Assembly (NCBI GenBank): GCA_021106775.1
Contig: JAIOTL010000044.1
Coordinates: forward strand, 1 to 6,297
DNA from: Planctomycetota bacterium
GTDB taxonomy: Bacteria > Planctomycetota > UBA8742 > SKZP01 > JAIOTL01
Direction of reading: 5' to 3'
Length of the DNA: 6,297 nt
The notes under the pieces were generated by a model. The model was given only the letters and a program-made list of their open reading frames with translations. It searched no databases and was not told where the DNA came from. Below are positions 1-6,007 of this stretch, piece after piece. The stretch's first letter is position 1, and the number at the start of each line of letters is the position of its first letter. The position numbers and the translations under genes are program-made.

Positions 1-3000
1 AAGGTTATGAGTGCGTATGTTTCTTGGGTTGGTGAATTTATCATGAAGTTGGCGGTTTCGCCTTCGAAATAGATTTGTTTGTTGGATACGATGCGAGTTT
101 TCAGCGAGCGGTCGCTCATTTCGCCGAGTACGAAATAATCGATGTCCGCGGAAATCGGTGTTTCTCTGCGGTCGTAGGCGATGTAATGCAGGCGATAATG
201 ACCGGGTTTGGCGAGTTCGCCCGTAAGTTTCAGCGTGATGTCAATCTTGCCGTTATCGAGGGTGGAAGCCTTAATCGTCCTGATTTCCTGCGTAACTTCA
301 CGTCCACGCTTATAATCGACCTTGAGAACCTTGATTTCACCTTTCATTGTAACGGGTGAATTATTCGGTGAAACCGTAAACAGATTCGCAACAAGATTGT
401 CATTTTCGCGGTAAAGGTTGCGGTTGGATTTCAGAAGCGCATAAAATTCCTGCTCAGCAAGAATAACCGATGAACCGCCTGACGCCCATCTGCGATTGTT
501 GTCCTGTGCGCTGACTTGCAGCACGTATCTTTCAGCATAATCCTTCAAACCCTTGAAAGTAACCGTTGCCATGCCGTTTTCGTCGCAAGTCGCATTTCCG
601 CTTGAAATGTACTGCATGCTCTCCGTTTTCGCCTTGCCTTTCTCCGTTTTACGGAAGAACCACGAGAATTCTGAGAACAGATTTTTATCAAAACGGTAAG
701 GCACCGCGAAAAGCTGCCATTCAATCTTCGCGTTCTCAACAGGTTTTCCGAAGAAATATTTCACGTTGACCTTGCAGTTGACCTCTTCCTTGGTGAGATA
801 AATGCTCTTTTCCGGTTTGACCTCGACCATGAAGTCAGGTTTTTTATACTCCTCAACCTTAAATGTGCCGGAGAATTTCTGCACTCCATATTCCACGTAA
901 ATCTTGTAATCGCCGAGGCTCGCATGCCTTGTAAGCACAAACTCGCCATCGATTGAGCCGAATTCCGTCGTCGATTTTTCCTCGCTAAAATACGTAATCC
1001 CCTTCGGATTCTTAATCGACACAAGCACTTTCTTGTTCGAAGGTGCCTGATACGTACCGTTTTCAACATCGCGCAGAATTCCCTTGAATTTCACGGTGTC
1101 GCCGGGACGATATGCAGAACGGTCAGAAAATATGTAACCTTTGGCGGTGTAGCCCGTTGAAACAGCGATGCCAGCATAGCCAGCGGTGAACGCGTAGTTT
1201 TTATCCTTGAACGCGAAAACCTTCAGGTTGTTCTTCGCTAAGTCGAATTTTTTGTTGAGAATGCCTTTTTCGTTGGTTTTACCTGCATTCTGGATTTTAT
1301 CGCCGTCAAAGTAAAGCACTTCAACGTTGGCAGCAGGCTTGCCGGTAATCTCGTTCTTGGCAAAAACAAACAGCTGCTTCGGCGACTGCTTCACAATTAT
1401 CCCGATGTCGCTGATAATCACGAGTACGCGAGCAAAATACACATCCGCCTGCACCTCAAGGATATACGAACCTGCTTCGGTGATCGGAATGTCATAATTG
1501 CGCAAATCCTTGCGATAATCGACGTAATCAGGGACATCCGTCTCCCATTTATTTGTCGGTGCAATGATTTCAACCGCGACTTTCTCAATGTTGCTGATGC
1601 TTCTGTGACGTTCGTAATAGCTTTTCAGATTCAATCTGTACGCCTTGAATTTCAGCTTTTTGATGTTTCTTGTTGTGATATTCAGCATCGGCTTTTCGTT
1701 CGAAGTGAACATGCGTTTGGAAATAATTGTTATTTCCTTTTTCTTCATCACATTAATTGCCTGCTGTGCCTTGTAATACCAGTTTGTGTACGGGAAGTTC
1801 TTGATGACTTTTTCGTATTCTTTGATGGCGTCCGCGAGATTGCCGATTTGGTATTCGAGAATCTCTGCTGCATGATATTGCGCCTCTGCACCGACATCAT
1901 TGCGTGAATATTTGCTTGCAAGATTGCGTAAAACATCAAGTGCTTCCAGGTATTTCGCAAGTATATTTTTGCCGTCAGCCTCTGTCAGTTCCTGTTTTTT
2001 CTGGATTGCATTGGTTCGGACGAGATATTCTGCAAGAACTGCATTGGAAAATGCAAGGTTTGTTCTCATCTTATCAACATAAACCGCAAGATTGTGAACA
2101 GGATAGTTTCCGAGGAATATTTCGCCTGATTTCTCAGCATTCTGCCAGTTAGTCCGCAAAGTGAGAAGGTTATCCGACGGAATAATCGGCGTATCCTCGT
2201 TTATGTCCAGAAGCGTTGTGTAATCGAACTTGCAATACTTCATGAAGGTTTTCATACCTTCGACATAATATGTGTTAAATTCGTTGTAATAGCTGTTAAT
2301 AAGCAGGTTTTGCGCGTCGTTCCAGTTCGGATGCGCAGGGAATGTTGCAAGAAAAGACTTGAATTGCGTCCTGCATTCTTCGAATTTTTTCATGTTGAAA
2401 TGGGTTGAACCTATCAAATATGAGGCTTTGCCAGCATCCTTGTGCTCGGGGAAACTTGCCAGCATCTTCTGCCAGTATCTTATCGCTTTGTCGCTGAAAC
2501 CGTAGGAATTAGCTGTGCTTGCGCATTCCATGAGAAATTCGGGTGCTTTTTCATGTTTGATATAATCCGCAAAGAACAGGTCGTAATAACCCCACGCCTT
2601 GTCGAAAGCATCCTTGTTGACTGATGCACTTGCTTCAAAAATGTAGGATTTTGCAAGGCTGACGAGTGCAAGCGGATTGTATTCCGTCTTGCTGTATTCC
2701 CTGACAATGCGCATTAAATCAGGTCTGCTTTGCTTCCAGTTATAAAGTTTCAGATAGCTTTCGCCCCTGTAAAATAACGCATGCGAAAGGAATTTGGTTG
2801 CATTTTCAATGTCTTTGGCATCGATGAATTCTTTCTGTTCGTCAGTTGGTTCAGCGGTGTTGATAATCGCGTTATATTCGTTGATTGCCTGGGAATAACG
2901 TTTCAGCTCATAATTGCAGTATGCAACATTGTTGGTGATTTCGAACTTTTGAGCGTCGCTAACCTTTACACCACGCGCCTTTGTGAAATATTTTAACGCC

Positions 3001-3545
3001 TTATTGAAATCCTTTTTCTTTTCGAGATTCGCGTAAGGGTCTTTGGATTTCGGGACTTCGCCTTCGAAGGCAGCATATGCGATGTCGAGGTAATATTTAG
3101 CAATAGCAAGCAAATATACTTCACCTGAGTGCTCAATCGCCTTGTTTAACAGTATTTCCGAGCTTTTTGAGAATTTTTGGAGATTGTAATACGAGGATGC
3201 AAGCAGGAATTTATATTTTGAAATCCAATTGCTGTCAGGATATTTCTTGATTCCGTCAACGCAGATATCAACAGCCTTTTCAGAATTTCTGCTGTTGAAT
3301 GCAGCCAAACCTGCGAAATATACAGCTTCCTGTGCTGTTTTTGTCTCTGGATAGGTCGAATAAACTGCCGAGAATTTGACCAACGCTTCATTGAAATCAG
3401 CAAAAATCATCTGTTTCTTGCCGCTGACGAGAAGCTCTCTGGCTTTTCCTTCATTGTCATTTTGCGCAACACCCTCGTAGCTTAGTGAAAAAAGCATTGC
3501 ACACACCAGGAATACTAAGATTCCGAATTTCAATCGAATATTCAT
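1..3545 (-). CDS. Exported TPR-alpha-2-macroglobulin family protein (3' end beyond window)
   Basis: This frame is open for 1181 codons from ATG 3545 and leaves the window without a stop. Residues 1-27 look like a Sec signal peptide (MNIRLKF, hydrophobic core, GVA before QN). No lipobox is visible, so a soluble periplasmic or secreted protein is likely. Residues about 30-600 are helical and contain at least seven TPR-like units, for example around 34-65, 71-105 and 572-595 (DAIKEYEKVIKNFP). From about 601 the protein is beta-rich. SDRSAYRPGD at 807-816 is the hallmark MG2 motif of alpha-2-macroglobulins. VEEYKKPDF at 897-905 and GKPVENAKIEW at 933 fit the following MG domains, and another MG-like segment begins near 1141. 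Family members trap proteases through a bait region and often a CxEQ thioester; that part is off the window, so thioester status is unknown. Start choice rests on a strong Shine-Dalgarno. Fold family is secure; protease inhibition is inferred. Confidence 0.93.
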   Translation of the reverse strand, partial: MNIRLKFGILVFLVCAMLFSLSYEGVAQNDNEGKARELLVSGKKQMIFADFNEALVKFSAVYSTYPETKTAQEAVYFAGLAAFNSRNSEKAVDICVDGIKKYPDSNWISKYKFLLASSYYNLQKFSKSSEILLNKAIEHSGEVYLLAIAKYYLDIAYAAFEGEVPKSKDPYANLEKKKDFNKALKYFTKARGVKVSDAQKFEITNNVAYCNYELKRYSQAINEYNAIINTAEPTDEQKEFIDAKDIENATKFLSHALFYRGESYLKLYNWKQSRPDLMRIVREYSKTEYNPLALVSLAKSYIFEASASVNKDAFDKAWGYYDLFFADYIKHEKAPEFLMECASTANSYGFSDKAIRYWQKMLASFPEHKDAGKASYLIGSTHFNMKKFEECRTQFKSFLATFPAHPNWNDAQNLLINSYYNEFNTYYVEGMKTFMKYCKFDYTTLLDINEDTPIIPSDNLLTLRTNWQNAEKSGEIFLGNYPVHNLAVYVDKMRTNLAFSNAVLAEYLVRTNAIQKKQELTEADGKNILAKYLEALDVLRNLASKYSRNDVGAEAQYHAAEILEYQIGNLADAIKEYEKVIKNFPYTNWYYKAQQAINVMKKKEITIISKRMFTSNEKPMLNITTRNIKKLKFKAYRLNLKSYYERHRSISNIEKVAVEIIAPTNKWETDVPDYVDYRKDLRNYDIPITEAGSYILEVQADVYFARVLVIISDIGIIVKQSPKQLFVFAKNEITGKPAANVEVLYFDGDKIQNAGKTNEKGILNKKFDLAKNNLKVFAFKDKNYAFTAGYAGIAVSTGYTAKGYIFSDRSAYRPGDTVKFKGILRDVENGTYQAPSNKKVLVSIKNPKGITYFSEEKSTTEFGSIDGEFVLTRHASLGDYKIYVEYGVQKFSGTFKVEEYKKPDFMVEVKPEKSIYLTKEEVNCKVNVKYFFGKPVENAKIEWQLFAVPYRFDKNLFSEFSWFFRKTEKGKAKTESMQYISSGNATCDENGMATVTFKGLKDYAERYVLQVSAQDNNRRWASGGSSVILAEQEFYALLKSNRNLYRENDNLVANLFTVSPNNSPVTMKGEIKVLKVDYKRGREVTQEIRTIKASTLDNGKIDITLKLTGELAKPGHYRLHYIAYDRRETPISADIDYFVLGEMSDRSLKTRIVSNKQIYFEGETANFMINSPTQETYALIT

Positions 3546-3549
3546 AAAA

Positions 3550-3556
3550 CCTCCTA
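3550..3556 (-). promoter_or_regulatory. Ribosome binding site of the macroglobulin gene
   Basis: On the minus strand this reads TAGGAGG, a near-perfect anti-Shine-Dalgarno match, four bases before ATG 3545. It fixes the start directly in front of the signal peptide. Confidence 0.85.
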
Positions 3557-3569
3557 ATATGGAAAATTG

Positions 3570-3575
3570 AGTATA
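3570..3575 (-). promoter_or_regulatory. Possible -10 box for the macroglobulin gene
   Basis: Minus-strand TATACT lies 24 bases upstream of the ATG, in an AT-rich leader. I see no convincing -35 hexamer at 16-18 bases, so this is a weak call based on the -10 alone. Confidence 0.25.
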
Positions 3576-3675
3576 ATTTGAGGAATAACATCCTAAGTTT
3601 TTAAAGTTAAACATCTTGAGTTTTGACGAATCAGCATTTCGTTTGTTTCAACATTTTCACTTATTATTCGCAGTA

Positions 3676-3866
3676 AACTTCATTTGTGGAAGTTGCTACT
3701 ACACTATTACAATAATTTCGCAATTTTGTCGGTGGTTCAGGCATCTTGCCTGACACTCAGCATTAATATTAACAGGCAGGGATGCCTATTCTACCATTTC
3801 CTTTAATTTTCGTAACAGTTGCACTACACATTATGGAAGTTGCTACACATTTGTGAAAGTTGCTAC
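3676..3866. repeat. Three interspersed copies of a TGGAAGTTGCTAC repeat
   Basis: TGGAAGTTGCTAC occurs at 3687-3699 and 3834-3846, and with one change (TGAAAGTTGCTAC) at 3854-3866. The last two are exactly 20 bases apart and share the preceding context CTACACATT. A degenerate relative, CAGTTGCACTACACATT, runs from about 3816 to 3832. The first copy is also the right arm of a small hairpin, AACTTC/GAAGTT, at 3676-3694. The palindrome at 3731-3795 sits between copy one and copies two and three. The function is unknown. Confidence 0.7.
3731..3795. repeat. 65-bp palindromic element
   Basis: The left arm begins GGTGGTTCAGGCATC and continues TTGCCTG; the right arm is CAGGCAGGGATGCCTATT followed by CTACC. 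The arms pair over most of about 22 positions: AGGCATC with GATGCCT, GCCTG with CAGGC, and outer GGT with ACC. The loop is AT-rich and about 20 bases long. No transposase is nearby. It resembles the short dispersed palindromes (REP-like or MITE-like) common in environmental bacterial genomes. The arms have no T-tract, so it is not a standard terminator, although an RNA copy would fold. Confidence 0.6.
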
Positions 3867-3912
3867 TCTTTCACATACAACCCGTTAGATAGCTGGGAAA
3901 TTACTCGAAAAA

Positions 3913-4902
3913 TCAACAATTATTTGAGAAGACTTCATTTGTGAGAACGATAAATTCTTCCCGACTGCGGATTGCCTGATATTTTTTGCGATAAATGCTT
4001 GCACCTTCGAAATCGCGGACGTACCAGCTTGCGAAACGTCGGAACATCAAGGTTGCGATAAACTCCTCGAACTGCTCCATCAATTTATCAAAATGCCAGC
4101 ACATCGTGTTTTTACGCTCTTGATTGCTGACTTGATACTGAGTTATTTCGCCTGTTTGCAAAAACTCAGCAACTTCCGCGAAAAGCCACGGGTTGCCAAG
4201 CGCACCCTGCCCGACCATAATGCCGTTCGCGCCTGTTCTTTCAAGAGCCATCTTCGCATCCATGGCAGATTTTATTCCGCCGTTAAAAATCACCGGAATT
4301 TTTATACTCTTTTTAATCTCGGCAATTGCAGCAAAATCAAGCTCTCCTTTGTGATGCTGATCTCTTGAACGAGCATGCACAGTCAACAAATCGAAACCTT
4401 CGTCTTCAATAATCCTTGACAGAAGAAATCCTTCTTGCGATTTTTTCGTGAAACCCGTTCGGATTTTCGCACTTAGAACACATTTTTTTCCCGATTCATC
4501 TGCTGCTTTTCTCATTGCCTTCAAGGTTTTTCTGGCATATTTGACGTTTTTCATCAAAAATGCACCGGCTTTCGAGCGCAAAATCTTTCTTGCGGGACAA
4601 CCGCAGTTCAAATCCACGCCATCATATCCAAACTCAATCGCTTTCAAGGTGGAATGATATGCTTCCCATGGTTTACCGGTTACAATCTGCATAATTATGG
4701 GCTTTTCATCATGCTCATATTTCACTAGATTTGCGGTTGCTTTGTTGCGGATAAGCAGAGGTCGGGTGCTTATCATCTCGGAAAAAACAAGTGTCGCACC
4801 GTACTTGCGCGCAAGCTGTCGAAAAGATATATTTGATACACCTGCTATTGGTGCACACGCGAGAATATTATCAAAATTGAGATGTTTAATGGATAATGAC
4901 AT
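3913..4902 (-). CDS. dus: tRNA-dihydrouridine synthase (Dus family)
   Basis: This 329-residue FMN enzyme should use NADPH to reduce specific uridines in the tRNA D-loop or nearby to dihydrouridine, in the cytoplasm. The order of motifs is typical of Dus: APIAGVSNISFRQL at 17-30 (N-terminal FMN loop), SEMIS at 41-45, Gln72, DLNCGCP at 97-103 with the catalytic Cys102, K146 in AKIRTGF, the VHAR block with H176, NGGI at 207-210 and GQGALGNPW at 231-239. The C-terminal 90 residues are the helical tRNA-binding part, and the length is normal for the family. ATG 4902 is chosen; a TTG at 4911 would add three residues. Neither has a strong Shine-Dalgarno. The usual Arg of the GRGA phosphate-binding block is Gln232 here. 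DusA, B or C subtype is not decided. The family call is secure. Confidence 0.95.
   Translation of the reverse strand: MSLSIKHLNFDNILACAPIAGVSNISFRQLARKYGATLVFSEMISTRPLLIRNKATANLVKYEHDEKPIIMQIVTGKPWEAYHSTLKAIEFGYDGVDLNCGCPARKILRSKAGAFLMKNVKYARKTLKAMRKAADESGKKCVLSAKIRTGFTKKSQEGFLLSRIIEDEGFDLLTVHARSRDQHHKGELDFAAIAEIKKSIKIPVIFNGGIKSAMDAKMALERTGANGIMVGQGALGNPWLFAEVAEFLQTGEITQYQVSNQERKNTMCWHFDKLMEQFEEFIATLMFRRFASWYVRDFEGASIYRKKYQAIRSREEFIVLTNEVFSNNC
4805..4833 (+). promoter_or_regulatory. Possible clpS promoter, inside dus
   Basis: TTGCGC at 4805-4810 and TATATT at 4828-4833 are 17 bases apart on the plus strand, upstream of the clpS start at 4889. The -10 matches the consensus at five of six positions, the -35 at only three. 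A clpS promoter has to lie inside dus because the genes are head to head with no gap; this is the best candidate seen. Confidence 0.25.
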
Positions 4903-5239
4903 AATTGGCAAGATTCTTATGGTTAATAATCTGAAAACATCGGATTATATAGAATTTCCGGAGTCAGATACAGCAGTTATTGATAAAGTCGAGCATAAAA
5001 CCAAGCCGGAAAAATCATGGAAAGTAATTCTTTACAACAGCGACCATTATTTTGAGGAAGTAATATTTCAGCTTCAGAAGGCGACATCATGTTCAATCGA
5101 AGTTGCTGTTCACATTGCCATGGAAGCGCATAATTCTGGGAAGGCGATTGCATTTATCGGCGAGAAATCGAAGTGCGAACGTGTTGCTAACGTGCTTAAA
5201 CAGATTATGCTGATTGTTACACTTGAAAGCGACGAATAA
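4889..5239 (+). CDS. clpS: ClpS, N-degron adaptor of the Clp protease
   Basis: ClpS delivers proteins with destabilising N-terminal residues to ClpAP or ClpCP. The product has 116 residues from ATG 4889. The core starts at W44: WKVILYNSD, then a helix to LQK at 62-64, then AMEAHNSGKAI at 77-87, and ends VTLESDE. This is the ClpS alpha/beta fold with its usual C-terminal TLE. N50 and D52 match E. coli N34 and D36, and H81 matches H66, the pocket residues that hold the substrate amino group. The normal NDD is NSD here, the following loop is one residue shorter than in E. coli ClpS, and A77 stands where E. coli has M62. Residues 1-43 are a variable extension; a second ATG at 4919 would give 106 residues and remove the overlap with dus. 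Neither start has a clear Shine-Dalgarno. The Clp ATPase partner is not in the window. Confidence 0.85.
   Translation: MDNDIIGKILMVNNLKTSDYIEFPESDTAVIDKVEHKTKPEKSWKVILYNSDHYFEEVIFQLQKATSCSIEVAVHIAMEAHNSGKAIAFIGEKSKCERVANVLKQIMLIVTLESDE
4944..4949 (-). promoter_or_regulatory. Possible -10 box for dus, inside clpS
   Basis: The minus strand shows a perfect TATAAT 41 bases upstream of ATG 4902, which would give a leader of roughly 35 bases. The -35 region is poor. The site lies within the first codons of the opposite gene, clpS, so dus transcription would begin inside clpS. Confidence 0.35.
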
Positions 5240-5305
5240 AAAGACGATTAATAAATGAATAAATATCTTGCAATTGACGTCTGATTTTATATAAATCGTC
5301 TTTTT
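5238..5305. repeat. Perfect 12-bp inverted repeat after clpS
   Basis: AAAAAGACGATT at 5238-5249 is the exact reverse complement of AATCGTCTTTTT at 5294-5305; 44 bases separate them. The left arm begins on the last two bases of the clpS stop codon, and the right arm overlaps the predicted -10 of the next gene. It could act as a large-loop terminator for clpS, since the right arm ends in five T, or as a paired protein-binding site. The loop is longer than usual for an intrinsic terminator. Confidence 0.6.
5268..5295 (+). promoter_or_regulatory. Possible promoter of the small basic protein gene
   Basis: TTGCAA at 5268-5273 and TATAAA at 5290-5295 are separated by 16 bases. Transcription would start near 5302, leaving a leader of about 20 bases before GTG 5322. 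The -10 overlaps the right arm of the 12-bp inverted repeat. Confidence 0.4.
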
Positions 5306-5311
5306 CAAATC

Positions 5312-5316
5312 GGAGG
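5312..5316 (+). promoter_or_regulatory. Ribosome binding site that sets a GTG start
   Basis: GGAGG lies five bases before GTG 5322. No in-frame ATG gives the conserved MSI N-terminus, so this site decides the start. Confidence 0.8.
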
Positions 5317-5321
5317 ACAAA

Positions 5322-5552
5322 GTGTCAATACATAAAACATTAAAAGTTACAGGCAGTCTAACTCGTGCGAGGAACGTACTTACAAGACTTGAGAGAATCG
5401 AGAAGCTCAAAAGCCAGGAAAAATGGCAAGAAGAAGATTCAATTTTCGGTTTGCCCAAGGTAATTGCACGAATTATGAAAAAACGTCCAAAGAAGAAGAA
5501 GGAAAAAGAAGCTGAAGGCGAAGGCGAAGAAGAAGCAACAACAGAAGAATAA
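5322..5552 (+). CDS. Small basic protein of the PVC-superphylum family, with acidic tail
   Basis: The gene encodes 76 residues from GTG 5322. The N-terminal 50 or so residues match, from memory, the small basic protein family of Planctomycetota, Verrucomicrobiota, Lentisphaerota and relatives (I believe TIGR04137). The matching blocks are MSIHKTLK at 1-8, RARNVLTRLERIEKL at 15-29, and SIFGLPKV at 40-47. The function is not established; its size, charge and conservation suggest ribosome or RNA binding, which is inference. From residue 53 the chain becomes a low-complexity tail, first lysine-rich (KKRPKKKKEKE) and then glutamate-rich, ending TTEE. Family members as I recall them stop near the basic stretch. 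No signal peptide or membrane segment is present. It has its own probable promoter and its own terminator, so it is likely transcribed alone. Confidence 0.8.
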   Translation: MSIHKTLKVTGSLTRARNVLTRLERIEKLKSQEKWQEEDSIFGLPKVIARIMKKRPKKKKEKEAEGEGEEEATTEE

Positions 5553-5588
5553 TCAATATTCAGTCAAATCAAATTTTTATATTCATTC

Positions 5589-5614
5589 AAGGGAGTTTCC
5601 ACTCCCTTTTTTTT
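5589..5614 (+). terminator. Intrinsic terminator of the small basic protein gene
   Basis: AAGGGAGT at 5589-5596 pairs perfectly with ACTCCCTT at 5601-5608 around a TTCC loop. T 5609-5614 extends the run of T on the plus strand. It lies 37 bases after the stop codon. Confidence 0.9.
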
Positions 5615-5669
5615 AGTTTTCATACGCAAAATATTAATTCACTGTATTACATTAGTTTTTAAGAATGTT

Positions 5670-5698
5670 ACCACGAAAGACACGAAAAACACAAAAAA
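5670..5698. repeat. ACCACGAAAGACACGAAA-type repeat
   Basis: The sequence starts ACCACGAAAGACACGAAAAA and continues CACAAAAAA. It is an imperfect run of an 8-9 base CACGAAAGA unit. Repeats of this form are common in environmental genomes. It directly abuts the palindromic element that starts at 5701. Confidence 0.5.
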
Positions 5699-5700
5699 TT

Positions 5701-5896
5701 GTCATTCTGAACGGAGTGATGCGTAGCGAACGTAGTGAAGAATCCAGGATAGTCATATGCGAATCAGAGAATAATGAAAAACGGAATTTCCATTTAAGAC
5801 AAAGATTCAAGGTCTGAATTTTCATACATAATAAATTTATTCTAATTCCACATTTTTCATACTGCTAGCCTGGATTCCTGCTTTCGCAGGAATGAC
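5701..5896. mobile_element. MITE-like palindromic element, about 196 bp, no transposase
   Basis: The ends are GTCATTC at 5701-5707 and GAATGAC at 5890-5896. GAATCCAGG at 5740-5748 pairs with CCTGGATTC at 5869-5877. Deeper arms also pair: ATGAAAAACGGAATT at 5774-5788 with AATTCCACATTTTTCAT at 5844-5860. The left end carries a 19-base internal duplication: GAACGGAGTGA at 5709-5719 and GAACGTAGTGA at 5728-5738. The right end is a perfect hairpin, ATTCCTGC/GCAGGAAT with a TTTC loop, at 5874-5893. Both end types are familiar dispersed repeats of bacterial genomes. I see no clear target-site duplication and no coding capacity. Calling it one element, not two adjacent repeats, is inference from the nested symmetry. 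Confidence 0.5.
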
Positions 5897-5935
5897 ACAG
5901 GGAGTACGCAATGACACGGGTGTACGCAATGTCAC
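5891..5935. repeat. Short degenerate tandem repeat, AATGACAC-GGG-GTACGC
   Basis: AATGACACAGGGAGTACGC at 5891-5909 is followed by AATGACACGGGTGTACGC and then a partial AATGTCACC. The unit is 18-19 bases with two and a half copies. It begins inside the right end of the palindromic element. Confidence 0.55.
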
Positions 5936-5956
5936 CATTATTTCTACAAGACATGC

Positions 5957-5990
5957 AAAAAAAAAGAGGGTGCGCAATTGACCCTCTTTT
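5957..5990 (-). terminator. Intrinsic terminator of rplU
   Basis: AAAAGAGGGT at 5962-5971 pairs perfectly over ten bases with ACCCTCTTTT at 5981-5990, with a nine-base loop. Read on the minus strand, the stem is followed by a T-run (the A-run at 5957-5965). It sits 17 bases downstream of the rplU stop. Confidence 0.9.
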
Positions 5991-6007
5991 GAAATTTATT
6001 TTATATT

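Larger units (their letters stand above)
3546..3912. other. Non-coding gap between dus and the macroglobulin gene
   Basis: No credible coding frame is seen in these 367 bases. The gap holds the macroglobulin leader at its left end, three copies of an AAGTTGCTAC-type repeat, and a palindromic element at 3731-3795. I found no stem followed by a T-run that would be a standard terminator for dus, whose stop is at 3913-3915. Confidence 0.8.
5553..6007. other. Repeat-rich non-coding gap between two convergent genes
   Basis: These 455 bases hold no credible gene. They contain the plus-strand terminator at 5589-5614, an AC-GAAA repeat at 5670-5698, a large palindromic element at 5701-5896, a short tandem repeat at 5891-5935, and the minus-strand terminator of rplU at 5957-5990. 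The flanking genes converge, so the gap carries no promoter that either needs. Confidence 0.8.

Noticed and set aside
75..3403. Several plus- and minus-strand open frames of 60-100 codons
   Set aside because: All lie inside the single 1181-codon minus-strand macroglobulin frame in other phases and have no recognisable features.
3480..3520. Lipoprotein lipobox at FLVC in the macroglobulin signal peptide
   Set aside because: Cys15 is preceded by Val at -1 and lies within the hydrophobic core; the polar GVAQN end fits signal peptidase I better.
3676..3866. Short CRISPR array
   Set aside because: Copies are only 13 bases, the spacing is irregular (147 and 20 bases), and no cas gene is present.
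4697..4888. Upstream extension of the clpS frame to an earlier start
   Set aside because: The extra 64 residues lie opposite the conserved N-terminal Dus motifs and have no ClpS homology; the frame is open there only by chance.
5093..5458. 121-residue open frame on the minus strand across clpS and the small basic protein
   Set aside because: It runs antisense through two recognised genes and across their intergenic stop, promoter and Shine-Dalgarno, and shows no recognisable domain.
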